A stretch of DNA of 64,000 bases from positions 248,001 through 312,000 of the forward strand of contig JASJOG010000077.1 in NCBI GenBank assembly GCA_030142905.1, in the 5' to 3' direction. Below the pieces are notes generated by a model, which made no database searches, had not been told where the DNA came from, and was given only the letters and a program-made list of their open reading frames with translations. The translations under genes were made by a program, and so were the position numbers. The number at the start of each line of letters is the position of its first letter. Within the stretch, counting starts at the first letter, position 1. This DNA comes from Heliopora coerulea (lineage: Eukaryota > Cnidaria > Anthozoa > Scleralcyonacea > Helioporidae). This document shows, piece by piece, positions 22,764 to 33,020 of this stretch.

Positions 22764-23697
22764 GACAATATTTTGTCAGGGTGCCCGACTCACAGAATAG
22801 TGATTTTCAGCGGGGCCCTGAATTAAAATACAAAATATGTATAACTAGTTAGGTTAAAATACAGAGAATATACTACGTCAAAGAGAACATGCAGCATACA
22901 GTATTAAAATTTAAAATTAAAATTAAAATTTAAACATTCAGTATTAAAATGTAAGTCAGACGAATAAGAGTTTTCTTAATTTCAGTTTAAAAATTCTAAA
23001 ATCAGTAAAAATTCTAAAATTCTAACTTCACTGTTAAGCGTTCTGGAGAAGGGACCGTAGGTAAAACGAAAAAGACGAAAAGAAACAAAAGAGAGCTTTA
23101 AAAAAGGCCTTGAAAATGCAAAATATCAATTAAACATAGTTGTTGTTCTAGCTTACTCAAGGTCTCCGACAGTATAGTCATGGGTTCGTTTATAAAAATC
23201 CCGATGAAATATGAGGGTCGAGAACAATAAGTCCAACTCTTATGATTCCTATTCTCTGTGAAAATGCTTTCGGTGTTGTAACGAAAAAATAGTCGACTGA
23301 AGCCTCGTTGTTGGGATGTTTACTCAGCGAAGTTGAAAAAGAAAAGTCGAAAGGAAGACTTCTTAACCGGAATGCAGTTTAGACCTACTTGTACCACGTC
23401 TACAGTTTCATAACGCCAGTTTCTTTACCTTCGTTTCTATTCCAAAGAATAGAAACCACTGGCGTTCGCTTTATTTTCGTGTAAACATAAAGGCAGTTTC
23501 GGACTTCCCGTGTTTTTATTAATTATCCGAAAGAATGAGCGGGTCACTTGAAGGGTCACGTAAATGTAATGACAATAAATTGATGATACTCAAGGCGTCA
23601 ATGTATGGGATTATTCAAGAACCGCAGCAAAGGGAGTTAAGGTAAAAAGTAATAAAATTCAAGCCTTTTCAAGTTAAATCAAAGTCAAGAGACCTAC

Positions 23698-23815
23698 CTT
23701 TGTTGATTTTTTCGAAAACAGCTTGGCGACAAGTCGTTCCCGCTCGAGGAGTAACATTTACTGGAACAGCCGTTAAGAAAAAAAGGAATATCGCCAAGGA
23801 AGATTGGGAGAACAT
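23698..23815 (-). CDS. Second signal-peptide exon (alternative exon 1 or duplicate)
   Basis: Starts with ATG and reads MFSQSSLAIFLFFLTAVPVN, then GTTCRQAVFEKINKG. The donor is gtaggt and the exit phase is 1. It is a clear paralogue of the exon at 20151-20274: both have TCRQAVF, a KG end and NVTP before the cleavage region. The same phase means it can splice in frame to the PAN exon at 15200. It may be an alternative promoter and first exon, or a leftover of a tandem gene duplication whose other exons are lost. It is only 39 codons long. Confidence 0.7.
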
Positions 23816-24262
23816 AGTTGGTTAAAGGAGCCTCTTCGAAACGAATTGAGGCTGAAAACCACTCTTGACAAAAGTCATCAAAATTGAAACATTTGGAGAC
23901 AATTTATGCGATGCCAAAATTAAATTGGCTCCACCTGCCAACCATTTTTTTTATTCATTATACATTTTGTTTCTTGTGCGCATGCACTATGAATACCATA
24001 ATGTCGTATACGTTTCCTTTCGTTAAGTTAAGTGCACTGTGGCCATGTCAATACTAATCCATTTGCGTTTTAAAGCGCAACTTTTTTTATCTGTTTTCAA
24101 AAAGTTTTCCGTCCAAACAAAAGTGTTTTCGAACCGTTTTTACCGTCTACATCAAAACTGGTCGAAATGTACTCAAATAACGCAATAATTTATGAAAGAT
24201 AACTTCCCTAACAATTGTCCAAGGGTCTATATCTACCTATAAAAGGCTAAAAATTTACAATT

Positions 24263-24398
24263 CAGAATCATCCTCAGAGATATACATGAACAAATCTTTT
24301 CACGATAATTTATAATAAACTTTTCGTCATAATCTTTCATGATAATCTAGATTATCATGAAAAGTTTCTGCTCATGTATATCTCTGAGGATGATTCTG
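24263..24398. mobile_element. Fold-back element with nested palindrome
   Basis: Outer arms of about 28 bp (24263-24291 and 24371-24398) are inverted copies. Inside, 24335-24362 is a perfect 28-bp palindrome centred on CTAG. One arm also occurs alone at 8964-8995. Confidence 0.7.
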
Positions 24399-24499
24399 AA
24401 AAAAAATTGAAACACTGCACATCCTCTCATGGATAGCGTTAAGTTGTCGCGAGAATATCTCGTGCACTTAAATTGGATAAAAACTCCCCTCCAATCCCT

Positions 24500-24600
24500 G
24501 TGGACTTGATAGCTCAACAGGTAGAACGGCTGACCGATATCTCGAAGGTGCGAGTTCAAATCCCGCTCGAGTCAACATTTTTCTGTTGACTTCGGCAGTG
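24500..24600 (+). repeat. tRNA-like SINE head
   Basis: ATAGCTCAACAGGTAGAACG (box A type) and GAGTTCAAATCCCGC (box B type) are followed by a TTTTTCTGTTGAC tail. Different family from the copy at 13915. Confidence 0.6.
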
Positions 24601-26941
24601 TCAGATTTTCACGAAAAGTTCCTTTTTACAAAGTTCAAACCCAGACATTTTCAACCATACAGTCATCATCTGGTATAAAAACGACTAGTCCTTGGTGGGC
24701 AGAGTTTTAAACCTACTCATGTTATTACCCAGAGGAATGACCGAGCAATGTGGACCACTTGCAATCTTATAAAGAATTTCCATAAATTGTTCGATTTGCT
24801 GAACGATGGAACTTTGAAGTTTTCATCCAAATGGTCCTGTCGCATTTGAGTACAAGGTGTCTAGGAGCGTTTTTGGTCAGTCCTCTACATAGAGGTGCTA
24901 CGTAGTTGAAGGCGAGAGATGCGAGCTTCCCAATGATAGTTGTGGGAACAGGCCCCCAAATACTTTGATTTATACTACCTGTTATAAGAGAAAGCAACGT
25001 CCTTTTATAGTGCACTGGCACTACAGTATATTACGTCGGCACGGAAATTAATGGAGGGAAAAGAAGTAAATTTTTGCAACGAATGAAAAGCGGTACGATT
25101 CCGCAACGCTACTAATCTAGTACAGTGCTGTCCCACCCAAGCTTCGAAGGCAGTTGAGGGGAGCATGGCCACGAATTCTGTAGTTATATAGGTGGTAATG
25201 CCGATGAATGCCGCCATAAAAACTTAAGCATGGTTTTAAGTGACACGAGCGACGCAAGCACAAGGGGAAGAAAAGGGATAATTTACCTGTGAACCGTGAT
25301 AAAACAAACGCTGGCGTATGCATGAGACTAAATAACCTTTGTCTTTTGTATATAGCCCTTAAAATTGCACTTGTGCTTGTGTCTATTTCGTGTGTTTGTG
25401 CTTGTTTTTCCACTTTTTTTTTCTTATTTTTTTTTCTCGCGCTTGAACTTGTTTCACTCTTGTTTGAACCATGCAGGTTTAATATAAAACCAATTGGAAG
25501 AAAAATCTGATATAGAAATTTCATTTTTCGGGCAGGTTTTGACCGATTAAAGGTGTAGAGAAGAAATGACAAATAAGTTGCAATACGGACCGATAATCTC
25601 TTAGTTAAACACGGAGAACGGAAGCTTGGCATCGAGGAATCAGGACGGCTTAATGCCGAAGGTATTTATTTAATTCATTTAATTATATATTTAATTCATT
25701 AGTTAAATATTGACGAGGTTATGATTTTAGAATAAATGCTTATTAACCGAGTGTGAGATCCGTATGGGAATGGATTTGCCAGAGGTTTTCGTTTCCTGAT
25801 TTAAGGGAACAAAATGTAAACGCAGGTAAAAGTTACGTACAATCACCTTTAGTATAACATTTTGTTGAGGGGACAAACTAGGTTAAGGAAGACGAGGCAG
25901 TTGCAATAAGAAAAGTGTAGCTGAAAAAATTTTGGAAGACCTGGTAGGGTCCCGTACCACGTACATCCATTGTAATAAACTTATTTTCTTTTGAATAACA
26001 TGTTCCATAAAGGAAAAAGTTACGTGACATCTTTACATGTACTGAGTAGCGAGAGAAAGTGTGAAATAGCCAGTCTTAACCTAGAAGGTCGTATCCCAGA
26101 TAATTGATGCATTGAACGATCAAGACTTCGTGAAACCTAACACCTTTACCTACAATCCGGAGACCTGGGAGCTGAGATCTGCTACTCAAAATGGGTGTCA
26201 TCAGCCTCCAATAATTCACGATATTCGGCGGAAATGATGTCACGGCTTCCGGACATTGAGAATGAACGGGTGAATGTCGACCAATAAGAAACAAGAATGA
26301 AGTTTGAATGTATAATAAAGTCGTTTACCTCCCCGTGTGATTTGAATTTGACGTCGTGGGGAAATTATTGAACAGGGGCTCGGTTGGGGTGGGGGTCGAG
26401 ATATTAGCCTTCTTTGTGCGAAATCTTATATGTGCCCTATTAGTGACAGTTTTTGCCCGCATTTCCCAAAGCCACGAAGGTGTCACTCGATCGAAATGGC
26501 AAAAATCACCCCGACCGTCCCTAGGTAGTACCATCCTGCCCCTGCCCTTTGAAATTTCTGGCTGCGCCCCGGTTCAAGGAACTCGAACAAAAGAATTTCA
26601 CCAGCACCATATCTTCGTCTACTGAATCCCAAAGTACTGGTTGCAAACCATCATGACAACATTCGACATTTTAAATTACAAATGTTTGCAATATGGACAA
26701 AGTAATAAAGTCATTAATTACATTTTACGCGTGCAAAAGACAATGTTGCTAACTAGTCTGTTTCTTTGGTAAATGGATATTTACATTTTTTCTAGCTGTA
26801 TATTTCCTAAATTAAGCTCACCATCAAGGGCGTATAAGTCCACGTGCCGGGGAATTCCTGATGCCCTCCCATTGATATATCAGGATACATGAAACTGGCA
26901 TGCATTCAGCGTTTTTTGTATTCAAAGTGGCTCGCGTTAGT

Positions 26942-27097
26942 TTACTGCGGTACCACTTTCGTTCTCCGATGTCTTATTTTCTTCGCTATGCTCAGCAGGA
27001 TGAGTAAATATAATTCAATTACTTCAAAGCACGTGATTACAGAGATGCCAATCTACAATTCCAGTTGACCTTCAATATCAGCCAGAAGGTTGACGCT
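26942..27097 (-). pseudogene. Pseudo-exon: second transmembrane segment with internal stop
   Basis: Reads [14 protein letters not shown], then TAG at 27053-27055, where the intact copy has tryptophan in [13 protein letters not shown]. Two conserved glycines are also glutamate. The frame resumes as [19 protein letters not shown] and ends KVVPQ plus TAA. Length is 156 bp, identical to the intact exon. Confidence 0.88.
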
Positions 27098-27838
27098 CTG
27101 AAAGGTTCAATCGTTTCCTGAATGTTAGGATGCAACCTGACGTTTTCTGAACTCTTTTCCTCCTTGCACGATTTCCGTGAGGAACCGCTGAGAACAATAT
27201 ATACTGGCTGTTTCTTACAGAAAATGAAATGCTGCGAGGTAGGCATATCCAAGTTAAGAGACAACGTCTCTAAGTCTGGGATGAGTTCGTTTTCAAGAGC
27301 CTTTAGGTACATGAGGTTTTCGTGTGTGAGGATATGGTCCACTGTGTGGGTCGTCTACGGACGAACTGCCACTGAATGAGTAAACAAGGCCGAAAATCTC
27401 ATAAAAGAACACTGTCTTCCTCTTGAAATATCACTAAATCGTTCGTGACATTGATGAATACTTCCATTCACGAATAAAGTTGAGTTGGACATTATAAGAC
27501 ACTTACCTGACACTGACGAACAAACTGATCTTCTGCATGCAATGAGTCCAACATATCGAAATCCTCAAATCGAGAATTTTGCTTGTATTCAAACACACAG
27601 GTCCCCTAACCTCAGTTGCAAGATTAGTGTTGCTGCTTGCCGAATGACTCGCGTTAATAATTGCGGGCGGATGTCCCTGTGAGCATGCAATTGTTCTTAG
27701 CGGTTCCTTGCGGAAACCCAGTGGAGGAGATAATGCATTAACCAGGGCTTTTCATCGATTGTATGGGAAAGGAGATTTGATACTCTAAAGCGAGTTCACT
27801 TTAACTGTTTAGCCACATGACGTTTCTGTTTAACCTAC

Positions 27839-27917
27839 CCCATATAAAAACTCTTCTTCGACCATTTGGTAGTTTAATTCGCTAAAGAAGACATTAAGGA
27901 GCACCCGATTTTCGGCT
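27839..27917 (-). pseudogene. Pseudo-exon: [10 protein letters not shown] segment before TM2
   Basis: A cattacag acceptor, gtaggt donor and 79 bp, as in the intact exon at 37553-37631. It reads [20 protein letters not shown]. No stop. Confidence 0.82.
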
Positions 27918-27929
27918 CTGTAATGGTAA

Positions 27930-28040
27930 CAAATAAATATATAAATAAATAAATAAATAAATAAATTAATTAATTAATTAATTAATAAGTAAGTAGGTAA
28001 GTAAATAAGTAAGTATATAAATAAATAATAAATAATAATA
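27930..28040 (+). repeat. (TAAA)n / (TTAA)n microsatellite
   Basis: A run of AAAT, AATT and AAGT tetramers. Confidence 0.85.
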
Positions 28041-28177
28041 TAAAAAGGAAGAACTGAGACTCTGAACTGCCATCAATTTACGAATAATGCATGTTTGATC
28101 GTGTCAATAGTAACTAGGAAACTTACAGCGAACGAAAAAATGTTACGACTTCAATGATTCAATAGCTAAATACTTAC

Positions 28178-28215
28178 ACATCCATGTAGTGTGCCCCCGG
28201 GTCTTCCAAATATAG
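28178..28215 (-). pseudogene. Pseudo-exon: 38-bp micro-exon copy
   Basis: Acceptor tgtttag, donor gtaagt, reading LYLEDPGAHYMDV against [13 protein letters not shown] in the intact gene. Same length and phases. Confidence 0.75.
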
Positions 28216-28804
28216 CTAAACATATTTGCAGAAAAATGCAGCAAATAATAAGTTAAATTGTGTGAATAATTTAACAAAAAGCTGGTGAGTTTTGACGTTA
28301 AAAATTCTATGATCGAAATATGCGAGATCAGTGCAAGACTGAGCTCCTAGTCGAGTGTTTTATCGCGTTTTGGAAGTCTAGTGTTTGGGTCAAAATATTT
28401 GCAAACTCACAGCGCAACTTCCCCCTCCCGGTCTTCTCTCGTCCGTATTCAACACGGCAGCATTCAGAACAGCGTCGAAATTGAAACAACAAATACAAAA
28501 CATGCAGATTCAATTATTTTTCCAATATTTTTAAATTTGATTTAATAGTATATTTATAATTTCGAATACCGCGAGAGAATACCCTACGGGCAAGGGTCTT
28601 AACGTCAAAACTTTGGCGGAAAAATTTTCCGGTACATATAATTCTCTCAATTGAAATTAGACATGTACAAACGAAAACCTGTACGTATATTTCGATCCAC
28701 GGTACCGTTCTTGGGAATGAGTCTCGATAAAACCGTTGAAATTTTCTTGAATCAAATCCCATTTCGCTTTATTCTGTTGCTGGGAATTTTTTATATATAA
28801 GCGG

Positions 28805-29010
28805 GTTTTGTTGGTTGGTTGGTGGAGTGGTTTACTGGTTGGTTGGTAAGTTGGTTAGTTGGTCGGTCGGTTGGTTGGTTGGTCGGTTGGTCGGTTAATC
28901 GGTTGGTTGGTAGGTTGGTTGGGTTGTCAGTTGGTTGGTCGGTTGGTTGGTCAGTAGGTTGGTTGGTAGGTTAGTTGTGTTGGTCGGTTAGTTGGTTGGT
29001 TGGTTGTGTG
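28805..29010 (+). repeat. (GGTT)n minisatellite
   Basis: About 200 bp of GGTTGGTY tetramers and variants, inside the duplicated unit. Confidence 0.88.
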
Positions 29011-29129
29011 ACTGATTGATTGAATAGATAACGCTTTGTCAACATTAAGAAGTAGTAAAGGGGACAGGTTATCCCAACATTCTAATAACAGAGTATCTTA
29101 AGAAAGTATATTTGATCCTTTTCAGACTG

Positions 29130-29290
29130 CAGAAGCCCTTTTGACGAGTAAACTCTTTTGGTCTTTGCCAGAACAAAATTCAGCAGTACCTCCAATGTCT
29201 GGAAAAAAGTTATTGAACTCTTTGCTGCTTAGACGTCGGGGCTTTTGGCGAGAAATATCGCCCGGTGTCGGCCAGAGTAAATTAATAAAA
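29130..29290. repeat. Copy of the TCGTCTGGCG repeat family
   Basis: GACGAGTAAACTCTTTTGGTCTTTGCCAGAACAAAATTC resembles, with substitutions, the 5455 and 62510 copies. Confidence 0.5.
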
Positions 29291-29374
29291 GCCCTGTCCA
29301 TTATCGAAACAAGAAACAGCAACTTTCGTCGTGAATATTACCGTTTGTTTGCTTCTAATAAACTGATGACTTAC

Positions 29375-29432
29375 TCTGTACGCCTTTGATGGCCATTGTG
29401 ATGTACTGATTGTGGTTTGAATAATCTCTTCC
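29375..29432 (-). pseudogene. Pseudo-exon: TSQWPSKAY segment
   Basis: 58 bp with tag acceptor and gtaagt donor. Reads [19 protein letters not shown], the DEG/ENaC SxxxWPSxxY motif, against [19 protein letters not shown] in the intact copy. Confidence 0.82.
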
Positions 29433-30429
29433 CTACATCCAAGTATTAAATGTGAATAATAAACTCTCAGTTTTGACAACAGTAGGTACCAGAGTCAAAT
29501 GTCATGTCATCAGTCTTATACGGACATATTTTTTGTTTCTTTTGTATTTACTGACTTTACGATATTCAGTGCGAAATTAAAAATGTTTACCATTAATTTC
29601 ATAAGCGTAATTTTTGTATGGTTATAGAATTAAGCACGCTGATAAACTCTTGAACAATTGTGACCAGTGTGAGAATTACCTAAGGGCGTTTGTGTGGGAA
29701 TATATCAAAACTTTTGAAATATCTGAGTGTTCTATGTGTAGAAACATGATATTTTATTTATTATAAGCTATTTATACTTCAAAGAAATAAGTAACTTTTA
29801 TGAATAAGGCAGTTAATGCGAGTAATGAACAAGAAATTCAAATACCGAGCTTATTACAAACATTTAATGAATACAAACACTTACTGACAACATAAATACT
29901 TGATGACTTCATGTTTAAGACTACAAAGGCTCGGTCCTGCGTCTGACATTCTATTGCGGAGCCCGAATCAGCCTCGTACATGCCTGCTAGGTTTTCAGAT
30001 TTCAAAGCAAAACTAATGATCGAATTTTCTCAAATATTTGTTCCCTTTCATGTAAGGTTCATTTCGTAGGGTTCCTGAAGTAGAATTCGTTTGTAGGAGT
30101 TGACGTTCTGGCAGACATTTATCTCTAACTTATCTTGATCATCCTTGTTATTCATTATGTAAATTATACTTAATTGTGTATATATAGGTTATTTTGAGGC
30201 AACGAGGGGACAACGAGCTTCATGAATGGGACAAAGGAATTTAAGCAACAAAGGAATTTAAGGTAGAAAATAGCGTTTCTCAAGCTAAATCATGTACTTT
30301 CAATAAAAGCAACTGGTCAGTTGTATTTAAAATGTGAGATGTTTTACACGTGTTTATAAGACTTGTTAAAATTTGTATTGAAGTGTACTTGGCGTTTCTT
30401 AGTGTTTTTTTTTTTAATTAGAAGGAAGA

Positions 30430-30525
30430 TAAGGGGTGGTGTTAGGAATATTACAGTGGAATATTTTGGGGGGAATATCAGAGGGGAATGTTAAAGGGGA
30501 ATATTAGAGGGGAATATCAATTCAT
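30430..30525 (+). repeat. Short tandem repeat of GGGGAATATnAGA units
   Basis: Five or six imperfect 16-bp units built around GGGGAATRTTA. Confidence 0.8.
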
Positions 30526-30849
30526 TGTTATACCATTGTTTTACTTAATTGTTTGTGGCTCCACATTCCCCGTTAACTGATAGAAAGTGCCACCAGCCTT
30601 TTAGACAGTTAATTGACAGGGGCTGTTGAATATATTCGCCCCAAAAGAACAAAGGAAACCGACTCATGTGGAATATAAGTATATATGCTTAATTATGTAT
30701 AGTATTCTTTATTTTGTTCGAAGCCATAACCAAGTACTAGTGAGAGGGGGGAGTATCCAAAAAGAAATTCCAATTCCCAAAATATTTCTTATGTTCCGAG
30801 TACGTATGCTTTTGTGTCTCTGACGGGAATTGAAAGGCTTGGACTGGTC

Positions 30850-30985
30850 ATTGTACCATCGTGCCATTTACCAATGGCTTGCCATTGTGCTGTAGCAAGA
30901 TGTCACGATGGCCAGTCTGATCCTAAGCACCGAGCCCCTTGTGATCGCCGGTGAGATGGTCTATCCACTGAGCTGTGAGGACTTA
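30850..30985 (-). repeat. tRNA-like SINE, reverse copy
   Basis: The reverse complement reads CAGCTCAGTGGATAGACCAT and CACCGGCGATCAC, as in the forward copy 160 bp away at 31140-31245. Confidence 0.55.
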
Positions 30986-31139
30986 GATGTTGAGCGAAGG
31001 TAACATTGCTACTGGTTTGTATAACGATAGGACATATGCACTGCCAGTCGGTAAGTCTCAATATGTTGTATATTTACATACATTGCCAGACTTGCAGTAC
31101 ACATCATACAAACCAGTACCTAATGTAACCATCGTTCAC

Positions 31140-31245
31140 CATACGAGTTCACCCAGTTCAATGGTTAGAGCATCTCACCGGCGATCAGAGGGTTCCAGGT
31201 TCGATTCATGTCGGGAACTCAGAAAAAGGTCTTTTGAGTAAAATA
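31140..31245 (+). repeat. tRNA-like SINE
   Basis: Reads CAGTTCAATGGTTAGAGC, TCACCGGCGATCAGAGGGTT and box-B-like GGTTCGATTC, then CTCAGAAAAAG. Confidence 0.65.
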
Positions 31246-31531
31246 GCTTAAGAGTATGCGCACTAAGAATTTAACGTATTTACCAAGCCACTAAATTTAT
31301 TAATAGATTTCTTGGAATGTATAAGGTGTAAGCCCCATGGATAATTTTGTCTACCACCTTACCCGTCAGGCTGGCAACTGTCCTTAGCTTATTGCATTTC
31401 GTAGTCGTTAGTTCTGGAACCTTAATAGACCGAGTATAATGATACATATATGTGACCAATTTACGAGCTCTTATTGGATAGTTTGTTCATGAACTGTTAA
31501 CGAGGTTTTGAATATTAATTACCATACTTAC

Positions 31532-31610
31532 TCGCATGGTTGAACACATGATGACGTGCAAGGTAGTTGTTCTTCGTTGAAGCTTTCGTACACACGTTGG
31601 ATACAATTAA
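31532..31610 (-). pseudogene. Pseudo-exon: second cysteine-rich segment
   Basis: 79 bp, acceptor gcaattttag, donor gtaagt. Reads NCIQRVYESFNEEQLPC and CVQPCE, matching the intact exon at 40026-40104. Confidence 0.82.
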
Positions 31611-32079
31611 CTAAAATTGCAACGGAATCAATTATAAAATAACATGTCGAAAAAAACAGTGCTCAGTGATTGGCCAAAATCCGTGTTTATGTGACTCCGT
31701 ATAAACACAAACGGGCTAACGTCTTCACCCGAGCCATTGCATGGACTCAGAATCACATACTCCAGTATTCACTCCTAGCTACTATATGTACATGTAAGTG
31801 TCCCCTTTTCACTGGCTGCCTTATAAAGGAAATTGATGAAATAGTGAGAATGCCCATACTTTCAAGACAGAAAGGAAACATGGCCACAGTCTTCATCCAA
31901 AAGGCATGATTTCGAGGTCATTCTTTGCTCTCCGATGGCACTTTATTTCTTCCCTTGCCATCATTTTTTCTATAAATGATAAATCAGCCATTTTCCCTAG
32001 ATAATGATTGTTTTCTACCTTACTGGTCTTTAAATTTGCTTTAAAATGTGCCAAAACAAAGAAAAATCATAACTGTGTG

Positions 32080-32400
32080 TTCTTTATGAAAATTTCACAT
32101 ATTTCGTACGTGGAAAAAATATGGAATCGGATCATTTTCACTTATGAAATTTTCATTTCACGTATGAAATGGGGGTAGTTTTGCATATAAAATACTTAAC
32201 TCACATTTCAAAATGAAGTGGTTGAAGATTTCCCATGAGAAATCTTAGTGTACGCAACATGTATTCCACATATCAAACCGAACATTCACGTGTAACAATT
32301 AATTTCACATATGAAATTTGCATTTGACGCATATGGAATTAAAATCGTTCACATATGAAACAATATTTTCATATGTAAAATTGCATGTAAGATTTTTGTA
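32080..32400. repeat. Cluster of TTTCAYRTATGAAA palindromic words
   Basis: At least eight copies or near copies of the word CACATATGAAA or its complement occur in 320 bp. Related clusters lie at 3465-3540 and 45960-46050. Confidence 0.65.
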
Positions 32401-32585
32401 AGGGGTGTCTTTAAATGCGATAACGCGTGCTTACTATTCTCAAATTTTTCCGGCTTAGAAAACATCAATTATCAAACTTTCTACGTGGGTCAGCGCATTA
32501 AAGTCATTTAAAAAACTCGCAGTACGGGCTTTATCGTTTCTGGAACACTCGTTTTTAAGATATTACGCAATACAAATTAACTAAG
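32395..32585 (+). repeat. Partial copy of the 250-bp MITE-like repeat
   Basis: Shares TTAAATGCGATAA, GCTTAGAAAACAT, and the AAAAAACTCGCAGTACG and GGGCTTTATCGTTT words with the copies at 44690 and 52305. It sits at the deletion joint of the duplicated unit. Confidence 0.55.
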
Positions 32586-32976
32586 TATTCAGCAAATATT
32601 AAAGTTATAATTAAATATCAACATACAAACGTTAATAAAATCTACGTAAGCCTGGTTTGGCTTAAATTGTTGTATATGCATAGATCTAATTTAAATTTTT
32701 TTGGATATACTGCCAAACATTGCTGGAAATTACTGTCCAACTTTGTTGGAGCCGGGAGGCAAAACGCTGTCAAACCTTATCCACTATTTTAGGAGTTCTT
32801 TTTCTCAAATAAGGTAAAAGCTCTTGATTTTATCACTCATCGTCTCAAAGCCCTTCTACAGCAAAAATTGTATAAAGACGTCTAATCCGTATTCTCATTT
32901 GTTTATAAGACCTACCTAATTACGGCGAACGTACTGAAATCCACGTTTATTAAACTCGGATATTTTTATTGCTTAC

Positions 32977-33020
32977 CGAATTGCCGATTTCTCGCTTTCG
33001 ACGTCTTGAACCTCAAGCAC
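32977..33020 (-). pseudogene. Pseudo-exon 1 of the channel copy, start codon changed to GTG
   Basis: Aligns without gaps to the 44-bp exon at 51017-51060, with the same gtaagc donor. The start position reads GTG. Encodes LEVQDVESEKSAI where the intact copy has [13 protein letters not shown]. Confidence 0.75.

Larger units (their letters stand above)
20275..23697. other. Stretch between two alternative first exons; no other gene seen
   Basis: Contains a hairpin at 21292-21323, an ATT-triplet microsatellite at 22730-22762 and AT-rich unique sequence. Blocks around 20300-20370 and 20555-20630 resemble 23880-23950, so the region around exon 1 has been locally duplicated. Confidence 0.45.
23816..26941. 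other. Intergenic sequence with a fold-back element and a SINE; no gene recognised
   Basis: Contains the fold-back at 24263-24398 and the SINE at 24500-24600. Short open frames at 25117-25632 (-) and 26076-26534 show no recognisable domain, so they are not called as genes. Confidence 0.45.
26942..33020 (-). pseudogene. Decayed partial copy of the DEG/ENaC channel gene
   Basis: Six pieces match exons of the intact gene at 37116-51060 in order and length. They are 33020-32977 (44 bp, exon 1), 31610-31532 (79, exon 9), 29432-29375 (58, exon 10), 28215-28178 (38, exon 11), 27917-27839 (79, exon 12) and 27097-26942 (156, exon 13). Splice sites are kept at nearly all of them. Three defects are visible. 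The start codon position reads GTG. Counterparts of exons 2-8 (first transmembrane segment, most of the extracellular domain) are absent between 31.6 and 33.0 kb. Exon 13 has a stop in the second transmembrane segment. Exon 1 (ends phase 2) could not join exon 9 (needs phase 1) in frame. The surviving middle exons still read cleanly, so the loss looks fairly recent. Confidence 0.85.
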
